DNA of 64,000 nt. Origin: Mermis nigrescens. Its lineage: Eukaryota > Nematoda > Enoplea > Mermithida > Mermithidae. Both the position numbers and the translations under genes were made by a program. Positions 46,111 through 60,927 of the stretch are shown here, one piece after another (position 1 is the stretch's first letter; every line of letters starts with the position of its first letter). The stretch covers positions 62,001 to 126,000 of the forward strand of contig JAVLUZ010000844.1 in assembly GCA_036768485.1 (NCBI GenBank), read 5' to 3'. Below the pieces are notes generated by a model. The model had not been told where the DNA came from, did no database searches, and saw nothing but the letters and a program-made list of their open reading frames with translations.

Positions 46111-46116
46111 TAAATA
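46109..46116 (+). promoter_or_regulatory. TATAAATA box overlapping the ATPase stop (first unit)
   Basis: GCTTATAAATATG, in which the TAA of the ATPase end is part of the box. It is 36 nt before the ATG at 46145. Confidence 0.6.
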
Positions 46117-46144
46117 TGTAAAAAATGTAAGTTTAAAAAAAATT

Positions 46145-46735
46145 ATGAATTCTAAAGCTCAACGAGAAATTACTGTGTGCGAACCATATTTTTGCTTACT
46201 GGGGGATAAAAATACAAAGAAAAGTTTACGCGACTTATTAATTAATCAAGCACCTCCCGGAATAAGCGGAAAAACATGTTTTCTACTAAAATTATTGAAA
46301 GAATGGCCTTTTAAACCAAAAAGAAATAAAATTTTATATTTTTTTAATGTATGGCAACCACTTTTCGAAGAATTTTTAAGTACATTTCCGAATATTTCGT
46401 TCGTACAAAGACTTCGAATGGACGAAATCGAAAGCGAATGGTACGACGAGCCAGGAAAAGTCAACGTTTGCGTTTGCGATGATCTTGCCGACTTTACATT
46501 CAAAAGCGACGCGTTTGCTAGTCTTTTTACGGTCTTAGGCCATCACAAAAACATGATAAATTTCTTTATCACTCAGAATCTATTTTTTAGAGGAATTGTT
46601 TTAGAAATTTTAAAAATTTTTAGCCCTCTTTCAACAACCTTACTGATTGATGTATTTTCTGATAAAATCGAAAACAGACTGCGATCTAGTAATTTTTCGG
46701 ATGAAACACCTATGATTGTTTGGCGAAGCTTATAA
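46145..46735 (+). CDS. Chimeric ORF: start of the downstream gene fused to the ATPase C-terminal part
   Basis: A 196-residue open frame created by the tandem duplication. The first 36 residues (MNSKAQREITVCEPYFC...) are the beginning of the 46766 gene. From SGKTCFLLKLLKEW on it is the ATPase, open to the proper end MIVWRSL. The phosphate-binding loop reads PPGISGKT, lacking the first glycine of GxxxxGKT, so nucleotide binding is probably impaired. Walker B VCVCDDL is intact. Thus copy 1 has Walker A but a broken end, and copy 2 has the end but a broken Walker A. Confidence 0.85.
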   Translation: MNSKAQREITVCEPYFCLLGDKNTKKSLRDLLINQAPPGISGKTCFLLKLLKEWPFKPKRNKILYFFNVWQPLFEEFLSTFPNISFVQRLRMDEIESEWYDEPGKVNVCVCDDLADFTFKSDAFASLFTVLGHHKNMINFFITQNLFFRGIVLEILKIFSPLSTTLLIDVFSDKIENRLRSSNFSDETPMIVWRSL

Positions 46736-46738
46736 ATA
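46731..46738 (+). promoter_or_regulatory. TATAAATA box overlapping the chimeric ORF stop
   Basis: The duplicated counterpart of 46109-46116, 35 nt before the ATG at 46766. Confidence 0.6.
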
Positions 46739-46765
46739 TGTAAAAAATGTAAGTTTAAAAAAATT

Positions 46766-47257
46766 ATGAATTCTAAAGCTCAACGAGAAATTACTGTGAG
46801 CGAACCATATTTTTGCTTATTGGGGGATAAAAATACGAAGAAAAGTTTACGCGACTTATTAATTAATCAAGCAACCCCGGAATTTTTTTCCGTGTTAACT
46901 CAAGCCGCTCGTCATCTTTTGAACGGCACTTTTTGTGCGGAAAATTCAGCGTTTTGCGAACAGTTTGAAGCCAGTTTGTACTTGCTTGCATTACCAGAAA
47001 CTAACAAAAAAGATAAACAGAAAATTTTAGAAACCGAATCTTTTGAATTTATTTTTCAACTTTACATTTCTCTTAAAAAAGCATTAAAAATGAACGTCCG
47101 TAAAATGTATGTATTTCCGACAGAGTTTCTCGATTCTTTGATGAGAAAAGCTAAAATTACTGACGACCCATTACTCACTGCCCAAGTTGACGTCGAAGAA
47201 TCTAAAGAAAACATTTTGAGCAAAAAAGGCGATCCGGATGTAAAGTTAGCTGAATAG
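46766..47257 (+). CDS. Polinton C conserved-position protein of unknown function
   Basis: 163 residues, intact, starting MNSKAQREITVSEPYFCLLG. It has charged helical segments (ETNKKDKQKILETE, LYISLKKALKMNVRK) and an acidic end. I do not recognise a domain. It stands after the packaging ATPase, where Polintons often carry poorly characterised virion or accessory genes. Its first 36 codons are duplicated upstream in the chimeric ORF. A TATAAATA box precedes it. Confidence 0.7.
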   Translation: MNSKAQREITVSEPYFCLLGDKNTKKSLRDLLINQATPEFFSVLTQAARHLLNGTFCAENSAFCEQFEASLYLLALPETNKKDKQKILETESFEFIFQLYISLKKALKMNVRKMYVFPTEFLDSLMRKAKITDDPLLTAQVDVEESKENILSKKGDPDVKLAE

Positions 47258-47266
47258 ACGAATATT

Positions 47267-47515
47267 ATGCAAAAGCAGGTAGTGCTAGAAGATCAGCGTC
47301 AAAAACAGCATCAAATGGCGCCACAGACTACTAAAAAACGAGGCAGGCCGCCTAAACAAAAACAAAGCTTCTTCGAGTTTGGGTCAGGAGTTCCAAAAAA
47401 ACGAGGCAGACCGCCTTTTAAAAAGAATTTGTTGTTAGAAAATTTCTATGCTTATGAACCCTATGGTATAGACGAACAAACGATGAAAAAGTGCATTGAG
47501 CGTGGTAAAATATGA
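47267..47515 (+). CDS. AT-hook protein
   Basis: 82 residues with two AT-hook motifs, KKRGRPPK and KKRGRPPF, which bind the minor groove of AT-rich DNA. The N-terminus is Gln-rich. It starts 10 bases after the previous stop, with no TATA-like box between, so it may be co-transcribed. It could be a DNA-organising virion or replication accessory protein, or the displaced N-terminus of the polymerase gene that follows. The hook motifs are clear; the role is inferred. Confidence 0.75.
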   Translation: MQKQVVLEDQRQKQHQMAPQTTKKRGRPPKQKQSFFEFGSGVPKKRGRPPFKKNLLLENFYAYEPYGIDEQTMKKCIERGKI

Positions 47516-47548
47516 ATTGTTAACCCGTGAAAATATGTTTTAAATGCA

Positions 47549-48175
<627 letters not shown>

Positions 48176-48288
48176 TATAAAACTACATGAAGCAGGGGCT
48201 TCAGGAGTCCCCTTTTCTTAATTTTTTATAAAAGAGGTAGCCAGATCCTTTTTCATACATATTCACTTATTTTTCATCGCTTTTTCAG

Positions 48289-51894
<3,606 letters not shown>

Positions 51895-52490
51895 TTTTTG
51901 TTCGTCGAGCATTTATTTGCCCCAGAGGGGCATCAGGGTACTTTTTCGTAATTCATGTATTTTTATTTTTTTTGTAATTGTATTTTTTTGTTTACTATTT
52001 ATATCTTTTGTTTATTGCATTTTTCAATATTATCCGCAATAATTGTATTTTTATTTTTTATATTTTTATGTTATAGCGTTTTTTCAGAAATAAAATGAAA
52101 AAAGAAAAAGTGGCTAGCGATGCTTCAGGACGTCCACGTTTGTGCTAGCTGGGATCATGGGTGCACTCTGTGCATTCATGATGCAGACACTGAAGCAACA
52201 GATAGGGGGACTCAGCAAAAATAAAATGGTGGGATACCCTAACCTAGTGTAAAAAGAAAAAATGGTCGGGTCTTACTTTTATACGTCTATCCAAAGAAAA
52301 AAGTGAAAAACGGTTCGGAAACCAGAGATTGAACTTGTAGCCTAGAGCGACGGTTTCCGTGCTCATCAATGCAGGAGGCCATGGACCTAGACTATGAATC
52401 GATAATTTTAGATAAGTGAAATAAAAACGGTCGGGTCTTAGTTCACCACCGAGTGGCTTAAGCCCGCTGCGCCTACAACAAGGCGCCCGA
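51895..52490. other. Polinton C 3' intergenic region
   Basis: AT-rich 3' region after the polymerase stop, with AATAAAATG near 52089 as a possible poly(A) signal, then GC-richer sequence leading to the TIR. No gene recognised. Confidence 0.5.
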
Positions 52491-52986
52491 CCATGCAACA
52501 GGTCTTACCTTTCTTCATCCCATTTTCTTCTTCCTAAAAACAAAAGTGTAAACACTTTACACAAAATTACACTTTACACACCGGTTTTCTGGACCCCCAT
52601 CAGGGACCCCTGGGGGCCTTTGGGCACGTCTGGGCCAGGCCGGTTACCCCACGATTTACACTCTGGTCTTTATAATTGCACTTACACTGGTTTTCTCGGA
52701 CTATGCAGCTTATTTTGCCTCTTTGTTTCGGAACAAGTTGTACCGGAACCAACTGATACTGTAAAAAAATAGATAAAATGCGGAGAAACTCCCCTTTTCA
52801 GGACCCCCTAGCCTTACTAGTGGTCCCCAGGCACTCCTTAGGCTTACGGGCAGGTCCCCTAGTCCCATTTGCGCCCTGGCGCAACCTCGATTTTGGGCCA
52901 GGGCGCAAGATTTTACCCTCTTTGCCTATGTTATAACACTGTATATGTTATAACATTGTAACCCTAGGGGGCCACGGTATACTACT
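52491..52986 (-). repeat. Right TIR of Polinton C
   Basis: Mirror of 37201-37595. It shares the outer 47 bp, ATGTTATAACAT (52945-52956), CTTGTTCCGAAACAAA-type middle sequence and the inner GTGTAAAGTGTTTACAC. It has additional GC-rich sequence (GGCGCAAGATTTTACC) not in the left end, including a second GCCTATGTTATAAC. Confidence 0.88.
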
Positions 52987-55421
52987 CATAGTACAGCTGG
53001 GCCATGGTCAAACACGCTTCAAAGAAAGGTACAACATCTCTAAGATTGTAAAATATGAAGTAATCCATTAAATTTCTCATGTTGTATTGTTTCCAGTAAA
53101 TTTGACATTGTTCATAATCTTCCTTGCTTATGCATTCTTCTTTTAATGCGCTGTAAAATGCCTCAGGAGGAGGCAACTTGGATTCAGATAACTTATGAAA
53201 AAGAATCTAAATATTCATAAGGGAATTTAGCTTTAACTAAGCTCGCTTTAAAGGCTTTCATAAATGCATCTAAGCTAAAACCAGGCGCTACATAGGTACT
53301 GATGTCTAAGAATTTGAAAAGATTTGTAGATAGGCAAAGTGTTGTGCCATTTCTTAGAATTGCTTTTGGCCATTTATTATTTTCTGGATCCTTTCGCACT
53401 TGCTGTATGAGTGCTGGGAACAAGTTGCGTTTAATCAAATTCAGGTCATACTTGCCTGAGTTGAAGCCTAGGCAAGTTAACTGAGAACAGTACCTATGTA
53501 ATTTGGTCCTAAGTTTATTCAAGCTGATTCAGGAACCCTTTTTCGCGCCTTACATCTCTATTTTCATTTTCCTTGATGTAGGCTATCTGATTTTGAATCT
53601 TTTGATCAAGAGCTTTAAAGATATCTTGAAAGTATGGTAAGAGTAGGGCGCTTTGCGCCTGTTGAATTTTTTCAAGATGCTGCAGTAACTGTATGATCAG
53701 TTGATCAGGATCCTCGATTTACGAAGCACGTTGGTTCAAATCCTGGTACATTTGTGTTCACTGCACATGAAATGGGTTGATGCTGTGTTATAAAGTGCAA
53801 TTTATCTGAACCTTTTGTTTCTTTTTTTAATAAAAGTGCCTCAAAATCATATACAGCCAAATAAGGACAGAACTGGTTCGCTATTGGAATGTCAAGATCA
53901 GCCAGTTCTTCAAAAACGGTTTTCTTCAGTTGAAATACTCCACCTGGAAATTTGTGCTTTGTCTCACCTTGATGACAATGATGTTTAGCATGCTCATTTA
54001 ATTTTTCTGCCTTTTTGAATAATCTGCTACACATGATACACAGGTATCGCTTAGCATATTGGTCAAGACTGATGATATAACTATAGTGGGCTTGGTCAGA
54101 AGCAGTCATTGAAATGTCTAAATTTAATAGCTTGTCATATTTCCTAATCACATTTTTCCAACAAACAGCGGTCTGATTGTCAGCATCGATATGAAAACAC
54201 TGAATATCTACTTCAAACCACTTTTCTATTTTTTCCAAATCAGTGTAAGGCACACCATTGAAATTTTCAGTATTAGCCTGAATATTTTTCTTTTGACAAT
54301 ACTGTACAAAAAGTCTGTAAACTGCATCTGATTCGAAATTTTCCATAAAAGACATTGTGCTAAGCAACGGAAAAAACAGAGATTGTCGTTAAACTTATGT
54401 CCATGCTACTATCCTGTGTCATGTGTAATGTGTGCCTTTGATTTGCTATTAGTATCAGGAAGTTCAATATCAGTGCATCCAGCAACAAAATTTTTCTGAG
54501 GAGTTACAAAAAATTCTACATTTGTTATAGCCTGAAGTCCCCATTTTGTATCTGGGCGGCTGAATTTTTCCTCAATATCGATTTCCTGAAGCTTTTCTGC
54601 TAAATTTTTTACATCATCACTGTTTCTGATTAGAACTGGCTTTCCAAGAAGAGTGAAATTATTTTGGCATGCATACCAATAATTGCTTAAACCAGTTTCG
54701 CGATTTTTCAAAATACAACCTAATGCTGCATCCACACGGAATGCCTCTTTTTCATTACTGAAAATATCACTAAGCATATTTAAATAATCGCCAGTTCCCC
54801 AACGATAATTATAAGCGTGATCTAGCACATCATTTATGCTTTTGGTTGTGCGTATCAAATTCCAGTACTTCCTGACTTCCTCCCTAACATTGTCAGGGTA
54901 GTCGAACAAATCTCCTGGAAGAAGACTGTCCTCAGGCATTACTGCAGTTTGAACAGGCTCAACTTTTTCTAATTCGGGTCCTGGATTAGCTCTTACTAGT
55001 AAGCATGATTTCATATGAGTGTCTGAGAAAAGATCTGATGAATTACAATAGATGACACTTTTTTCTACGTGCTTGAGCTCAAAATGCGTACAAAGTTTCC
55101 TAGGAAGCTTAAAAAGTGATGCACATGAAGGGCAACGATACCTAGCACCTATGTGCACAGATTCCTCATGCTCCTTTAATTTGTTAGGCCGTGTATATGT
55201 TTTGTTGCATGTTGTGCATGTGTGCAGCTTACGCGTTGGTGTCATACTTATGTTGGATTTCATTTTGAAATAATTTCTTTCTAGTCGGGCTGACTTTGAT
55301 TTCTTTCTAGTCGGGTGACAATTTTTAACAGAAAATTCTTATTATTTATAGACTTTGATTTCTAGTCGGATGACTTTGATTTCTTTTCTAGTCGGGTGAC
55401 AATTTTAAGGAAAATTTTTCA

Positions 55422-55429
55422 TATTTATA
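55422..55429 (-). promoter_or_regulatory. TATAAATA box upstream of the right-arm polymerase
   Basis: AGTCTATAAATATG on the minus strand, about 166 bp before the ATG at 55263, matching the left-arm box at 21210-21217. Confidence 0.5.
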
Positions 55430-55450
55430 GACTTCAGGGGGTCTGGGCAG

Positions 55451-55468
55451 GTCCGGGCGCGCCCGGAC
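55451..55468. repeat. Perfect GC palindrome in the right TIR
   Basis: GTCCGGGC-GC-GCCCGGAC, 404 bp from the terminus, mirroring 21171-21188. The two spacers differ (AC versus GC) while the arms are conserved. Confidence 0.85.
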
Positions 55469-55534
55469 ATGTTCAGACACGTTTGCCAATATTGCTAGAT
55501 AGCCTTATGAATAGTACTTCGATTCTTACTAACA

Positions 55535-55612
55535 AGCAGAATCGCACAGTGGTTAAGCGGCTAATCTTTAAACGCGCAGGTCGGTGGTTCGATTCCCAGC
55601 TCGGGTGACTTT
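55535..55612 (+). other. tRNA-like segment in the right TIR
   Basis: CACAGTGGTTAAGCGG (A-box-like) and GTGGTTCGATTCCCAGC (B-box-like) at tRNA-like spacing. No convincing acceptor stem; counterpart of 21029-21108. Confidence 0.5.
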
Positions 55613-56839
55613 TTTCAAATCTATAAATATAAGCGGAGGTAGCCGAAGGCGGTCACCCGCACTTTCCTCTCCCTGGCCCTGGGCCCCTGGCCCTGGGCGG
55701 GTGCCTCCTCCCCCAGCCTGGATGACTGGTCCTACCTTCAAAAATTCCCCCGGAGAAATTTCAAAGTGGGAAAAGCGGGGGTAGCCAGAGGCGGACCCAC
55801 GTAGGAAGGCCTCTAATGGTTTAGCATAGAGCGGACCCCCATTTTACGTGCGCGACCCCCCTCCTTACTACTGGTAAATTAACAAAAAAAGAAAACCTAA
55901 TTTCTAAACCTTCACATGAATCACTTCTTGCATAATATGCTCTACTATGCTAGAAACTGTAAAAAGTTTTACGTTTACGAAATGCTAAATTCAGAAGAAA
56001 AAAGAAAAATCTACTTTCTGTTTTACTATTTCGAAATGCCAAGTTCAGAAACAAATAAAAACCTTATTTCTAAAAATACTTTCTATGATATCATGAATTA
56101 CTTCTTGCATAGTACGCTCTGTTATGCTAGAAACTGTAAAAATGTTTACGTTTACTAAATGCTAATTTCAGAAGAAAAAGAAAAATCTACTTTCTATTTT
56201 ATAATTTCAAAACGCCAAATTTAGAAAAAAAGTAAAAATATAGTTCCTATGATACAATTTCAGAATGCTAAATTCAGAAAAAGAAAAACCTAATTTATAA
56301 ACCTACTTTCTATGATATCATGAATACTTCTTGCTTAATATGCTCTATTATGCTAGAAACTGTAAAAACTTACGTTTACGAAATGCTAAATTCAGAAGAA
56401 AAGAAGAAAAATCTACTTTCTATTTCACTGTTTCGATATGCTAAATTTAGAAAAACCTAATATCTAAACCTGTTTTCTATAATATCACGAATTACTTCTA
56501 GCTTAATATGCTCCATTATGCTAGAAATGTAAAAACGTTTACGTTTGCAAAACGCTATATTCAGAAAAAAGTGAAAACATTTTCTATTATACAATTTTGA
56601 AATGCTAAATTTGGAAAAAAGGAAAATCTAATTTCTAATCCTACCTTCTATAATATCATGAATTGCTTCTTGCATAACATGCTCTATTATGCTAGAAACT
56701 GTGAAAACGTTTACAATTACGCAATGCTAAATTCAGAAGAAAAAAGAAAACTCTACGTTCTATTTACAATTTCGAAAAGCCAAACTCAGAAACGGATAAA
56801 AACTGAATTTCTAAACCTGCTTTCAACGATATCATGAAT

Positions 56840-58505
56840 AGAGACCGGATTTTTAGGTGCTGCACCTTTTTATTTTTTTGACCCGCCTTGACAGGAGAAT
56901 GTCAGAAAAGCATAAATACAGTGTTTTTGAAGCATATAGTCAATGATTTGTTGCACCTAATTGCACCTAATTTCGACTTATGTCAATTTTGCACCTAAAA
57001 CTCAATAATTTTAGCTCACAAGTTACACATTTTACGCATGTTTTTCAAATTTAATTTTACAGAATTAGCCAAGGAATTGGAGTCAGATTTAACTGTAGCT
57101 TTTGTTCAATCGGGTGATCCTCTGTTTAAACTTAATTCAGTGCCTATGAGAAATTTTCTTGTAAAAAATATACCAACCGGACAATTTCTGATCAAAGAAC
57201 CCTGCGTAAGAATTATGTTTTGCCAATTTACAATCGAATGATTAAGGAAATTAAACAACTGATAGGCGATAATTTGGTGTATTTTGTTTTGGACGAAACA
57301 ACGGATGCAAAACAGCGTGCTGAACATACTGGTTGGACAATTAAATGGAAAGTAATCGAAGCCGATTTTGCTGCGTGGATTGTTAAACCAACTTTTATTA
57401 GTAGCTGTTTTCACACTCGCCGGAGGTCAAACTCTTAGGGAGGGTAGGGTATAGTAATTTTTGAACTAAAAAGTGGATATAGTAAACTTTTTCTGCAAAA
57501 ATCGGCCTATTTTAAAACAGAATTGATAGACTAATTTTTTCTGATCTAATTCAGTTTTTTTTTGTACAAAGTCCGTTTGTATATGTACAAAGATGAGTCC
57601 TCAAGAGTCTTTGTACATTTTTGTACACACAAATTTTTGGGAACTATAATATGGTACAGTAGCGATTTTAGTGTGGCAAAAACAGAGTTGTTCGACCTTT
57701 GGTAGTGTATTTTAGCTAATTTCTGGGTTTCTGAGGGCAAAAAGCACTAATAATCGTCTCAAAACGGCGCGAAGCGCCAAAAAATTTGAAATTTTTCCTT
57801 TCGAAACGCAATTTCTGACATTAAAAAGATATATAGAAAACACAATTACTCGTTTCGGCGCGAACCGCCGAAAATTTTTGCAAATTTCAAACCTTTTTTG
57901 CAGTTTTTGTCCTCCCAAAAATCTTTTGTACATGTACAAAGACGCTTCGCAAAAGTCTTTGTACAACAGGAAAAATCTTTGCCGAATACAAAAAAACGTG
58001 ATCTAATTTCAACAAATTATTCCCTCCTCACCCGCCCCTCCCACAGGCACGTATTGAGACGTGTCGGCATTTCTGGATGGATCGATCTTGGAAAAAATCC
58101 GCGGAAGTATACAAATAAATTCAGACGTTAAAGCTTTCGTCAGTGAAACGAATACTGATAAAAGATTTAAGACGCTTTTTGCACCCCTCATCTGTGGACG
58201 TCGAGCGATCTTTTTCACCGTAAAAATTAATCTTATCCGATCGCCGCCAAAACCTGACATTTGACAACATCGAAATGTACAATACTATCGCATTTAATAA
58301 GTTTTTGTTCGAGTAAAAGTGTTTTTTGCAAGTGATGGGCCAATAATATACGCATTTAACAAGCATTTGCTTGAGTAAAAGCGCTCTTAGCATGTGGATT
58401 TCCAATAATATTTGCACCTTATTCTGCACCTAATTGATGAATTTTTTTGCAGCTTTTTTCGCACCTTATCTAACTTTTTTGTGCACCTAAAAATCCGGTC
58501 TCTTA
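56840..58505 (+). mobile_element. hAT element with decayed transposase
   Basis: Terminal inverted repeats AGAGACCGGATTTTTAGGTGC-type at both ends (56840-56860, 58483-58505). The flanks TCATGAAT (56832-56839) and TCATGAAA (58506-58513) form an 8-bp duplication with one mismatch. It carries the two transposase pieces listed next, with unrelated repeat sequence between them (57540-58010, resembling the CAGTGGCGG family interior). Confidence 0.82.
57038..58317 (+). pseudogene. hAT-type transposase, CGBP1-like group, fragments
   Basis: The first part (57038-57440) has AFVQSGDPLFKLNSVPMRNFL and, in a shifted frame, YFVLDETTDAKQR, in which the DETTD holds the first catalytic Asp expected in hAT transposases of the CGBP1-like type. 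The C-terminal part (about 58060-58317) includes the hAT dimerisation region with VERSF, then ILSDRRQNLTFDNIEMYN, ending in a TAA. An in-frame TAA lies near 58215, and the whole middle, including the other catalytic residues, is lost. Non-functional. Confidence 0.8.
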
Positions 58506-58789
58506 TCATGAAATACTTCTTGCATAATATGCACTGATATGCTAGAAAGTGCAAAAACGTTTACATTTGCGAAATGCTAAATTCAGAAAGAAAGCGAAAA
58601 CCTATTCTCTATTATACAATTCGAAATGCTAAATTCAGAAAACAAAAAAGACCTAATTTCTTAACCTACTTTCTATGATATCATGAATATCAATTACTTC
58701 TTGCATAATATTTTCTATTATGCTAGAAACTGGAAAAGCATTTACGTTTGCAAAATTTTAAATTCAGAAAAAAACCTACATTCTATCAT

Positions 58790-60342
58790 ACCTGGGGAAT
58801 GGATCCTGGTTCTGTGGGTACAAACACCACTTTTGTTGAGGTTGGTTGATTAGTCGATGAAGAGGTTGTTTGTGAGAAGGTAAGGGCAGGCCCATACCCA
58901 TGATTTTATATAGAGGAGCTTAAAATTTACAATTCAGATATCTCGAGAACCATAAGGAGACGGAGGGAAATAGAGGCAGTTTTGAGCGTATCTCGGCTAG
59001 CTCTATACAACGATTGAGATCATTTTTAAATAATTGTAACTTATTCTTTATTGATACCTTAAACAACAAATTAATTTTTTAATTTATCTGCACAACTAAT
59101 TTCTCATCATTCAATCGACGAATAATTTTTTAGCTTCTGTCTTGTATTTAATTCATGTCCTTTACAAAGGCAAACAATACAGAAACGATGCGACGCTAAG
59201 CGCCGAAAGAAATTTGACATCTTTAACATATCTAGGTCAAATTTGAACGGTTTCGAGCGGGCTTGAAGTCAAAAAATTCACATAAGCAATAAATCTGGCG
59301 CGAAACGCTGGAAAAAATTTCATGATTTATGCGCCATAATTTAACTTTGAGCTGTTTTGAATGGGCTAAAGGGAAAACTATACCTGGTCACTGAATCCGT
59401 TGCTCAGTGCCAGAAAAATTTGACATGCTATCTATGGCCAACTCAAATTCGAGCGATTTTGAACGGTTTAGAAGGCAAAACTATGCATGAGCCGTTTACT
59501 GGCTCAAAAGTACGCTAAAACCTGTTTTAGCGATGTTTTAGACGCACTTTGGAAACTTTCCATTTTTCCTTGTGACAAACAAAAAATTATATTTCGGGAT
59601 GATGATGATCACAAAATCCTTTTGAAAATTCTTCCAGCGAATCTTGGAAGCATGATCGAATATTGCATAGAATATGAACATTTAATGAACACAACACATG
59701 ATATTGTTTGCCCTAAGCTTCCGAGAAAAATAGTAATCATCGTATTCCTTATTATCCAGCAATTTAAAATTGTTATGACCTACTTTGAAAGACATAGAAA
59801 ATCAGATATTGTTAGGCGATTTTGAGAAAGCGAAAAGTGCTGCTAGAAACTTTTTCAGATTAAGGTAGAAATGTCAAAATTTTCCTGCGCTCTGCGCCTT
59901 ATTGACAAATTTTAGTCATAAACCTACATACGTTCATAGAGACCTTGTACAAGAATGATGACCATAATTTACTAATGGCCTTTCCTGCATTTCACCCTTA
60001 TATGGCAACCTCTACTTTGCCCACATAAATCCATCTTTAATTATAAGCTGTTCAAAATGGTTTTGGGAGGAAAGCAAATGATAACTAGAATGAGAGGGAC
60101 GACATGCACCACCTAAAATCTTAGATATTGTTGGACGGAAGCTTCTAGGGGAATCGAATTGTACAGTCTACCACCCAAGAAAATAAGTATATGGACGAAA
60201 CTATAAGACGTCATTTGACGTTTTTTTGTGGTTTAAGCGGAAAAAGTTGGTCGTAGCTCTTCCGTCATTTTCGTAATTAGTACCGGTTCCACCACTGGTG
60301 GGGTAGAGGTGCTCTTAGCAGACATTTCTGCGAATAATCAAA
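58790..60342. other. Mostly featureless; loosely repeated GGCGCGAA/AATTTGA phrases
   Basis: From 59170 to 59500 a roughly 120-bp phrase (GAAATTTGACAT...TCAAATTTGAACGGTTT) repeats imperfectly about three times. A 112-residue frame at 59487-59825 has no recognisable domain and no supporting signals. Confidence 0.4.
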
Positions 60343-60384
60343 AGTAGTAATGGCTGGCAGCCTGGGGGGCAACGCTGTAGGATA

Positions 60385-60404
60385 GCCTATGTTATAACAT
60401 AGGC
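60385..60404. repeat. 20-bp perfect palindrome near the Polinton D terminus
   Basis: GCCTATGTTA followed by its exact complement. The core ATGTTATAACAT is identical to 37231-37242 and 52945-52956 in Polinton C. A hairpin GCTCCCT...AGGGAGC follows at 60421-60445. Confidence 0.85.
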
Positions 60405-60455
60405 AATGACGTAAAAATCTGCTCCCTGAGGTAAGCTGAGGGAGCAACGTTAAAG

Positions 60456-60465
60456 TATATAAAGG
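60456..60465 (+). promoter_or_regulatory. TATATAAAGG box, Polinton D terminal region
   Basis: AAAGTATATAAAGGAC resembles the box of the leftmost Polinton C gene (38115-38124). It is 472 nt upstream of the TBP-like ATG, so a leader, an intron or an unseen small gene would be needed if it drives that gene. Confidence 0.45.
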
Positions 60466-60927
60466 ACGGGAAAGGAGGGGTGTGTAAGGGGAGGGGGCTC
60501 CCACCGCGCCGCCTGTTATAGCATGGTCTATCTTGCAGTGTTGTTCCTCAGGTTGCATGGTCGATCTGGGGTGTGGTGTCAATGAATTTTTCGCCAAAAA
60601 AAATGCTAAAAAAGCATAAAAACTAAATTTCAATCATTTTTCCGATTTCCGTACTTTTCACCTTGAATTCCCCTATTTTTCTATGCCGAGATGCCCCCCG
60701 TGCATGTCTTGTATGTATTATTTACTGTTCGAAGAAAGCACGTACACAACAATACAAATATCACGAATAAATAAATTGTACATATTTAATTATTAGTCCG
60801 TTCGTTATTCAAGCGTCTGATTTTTATCGAATGTTTAAGACATGAAATAAATTATGTAACCCGTGAATTAGATGTTTTAATCTATGTATGAATACTGTTT
60901 AAAGATTGGAAATGTTGTTTTTTTTAA

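Larger units (their letters stand above)
45641..46884 (+). repeat. Tandem duplication of about 622 bp across ATPase and downstream gene start
   Basis: Unit 1 is about 45641-46263 and unit 2 about 46264-46884, differing by only a handful of bases. The breakpoint is AAGCGGAAAAACATG, inside the Walker A codons, joined to the 36th codon of the downstream gene. The high identity implies a recent event. Confidence 0.92.
55264..55872 (-). repeat. Right TIR of the outer Polinton-like element
   Basis: Reverse complement of 20768-21407, ending CCTCCTTACTACT. It includes a TATTTATA (minus-strand TATAAATA) at 55422-55429, the GC palindrome at 55451-55468 and the tRNA-like segment. Confidence 0.88.
55873..58790. 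repeat. R1 copy 2 continuation: tandem 170-230-bp units
   Basis: Resumes the R1 sequence at GGTAAATTAAC and continues as about seven units containing CTTCTTGCATAATATGCTCTA, TATGCTAGAAACTGTAAAAA and AATGCTAAATTCAGAA. A hAT element (56840-58505) interrupts it. R1 copy 1 has only about one unit. Confidence 0.85.

Noticed and set aside
59487..59825. 112-residue plus-strand frame
   Set aside because: No recognisable motif, and it begins in imperfectly repeated DNA.
60277..60633. 118-residue minus-strand frame
   Set aside because: Crosses the Polinton D terminus and its palindromes; no domain.
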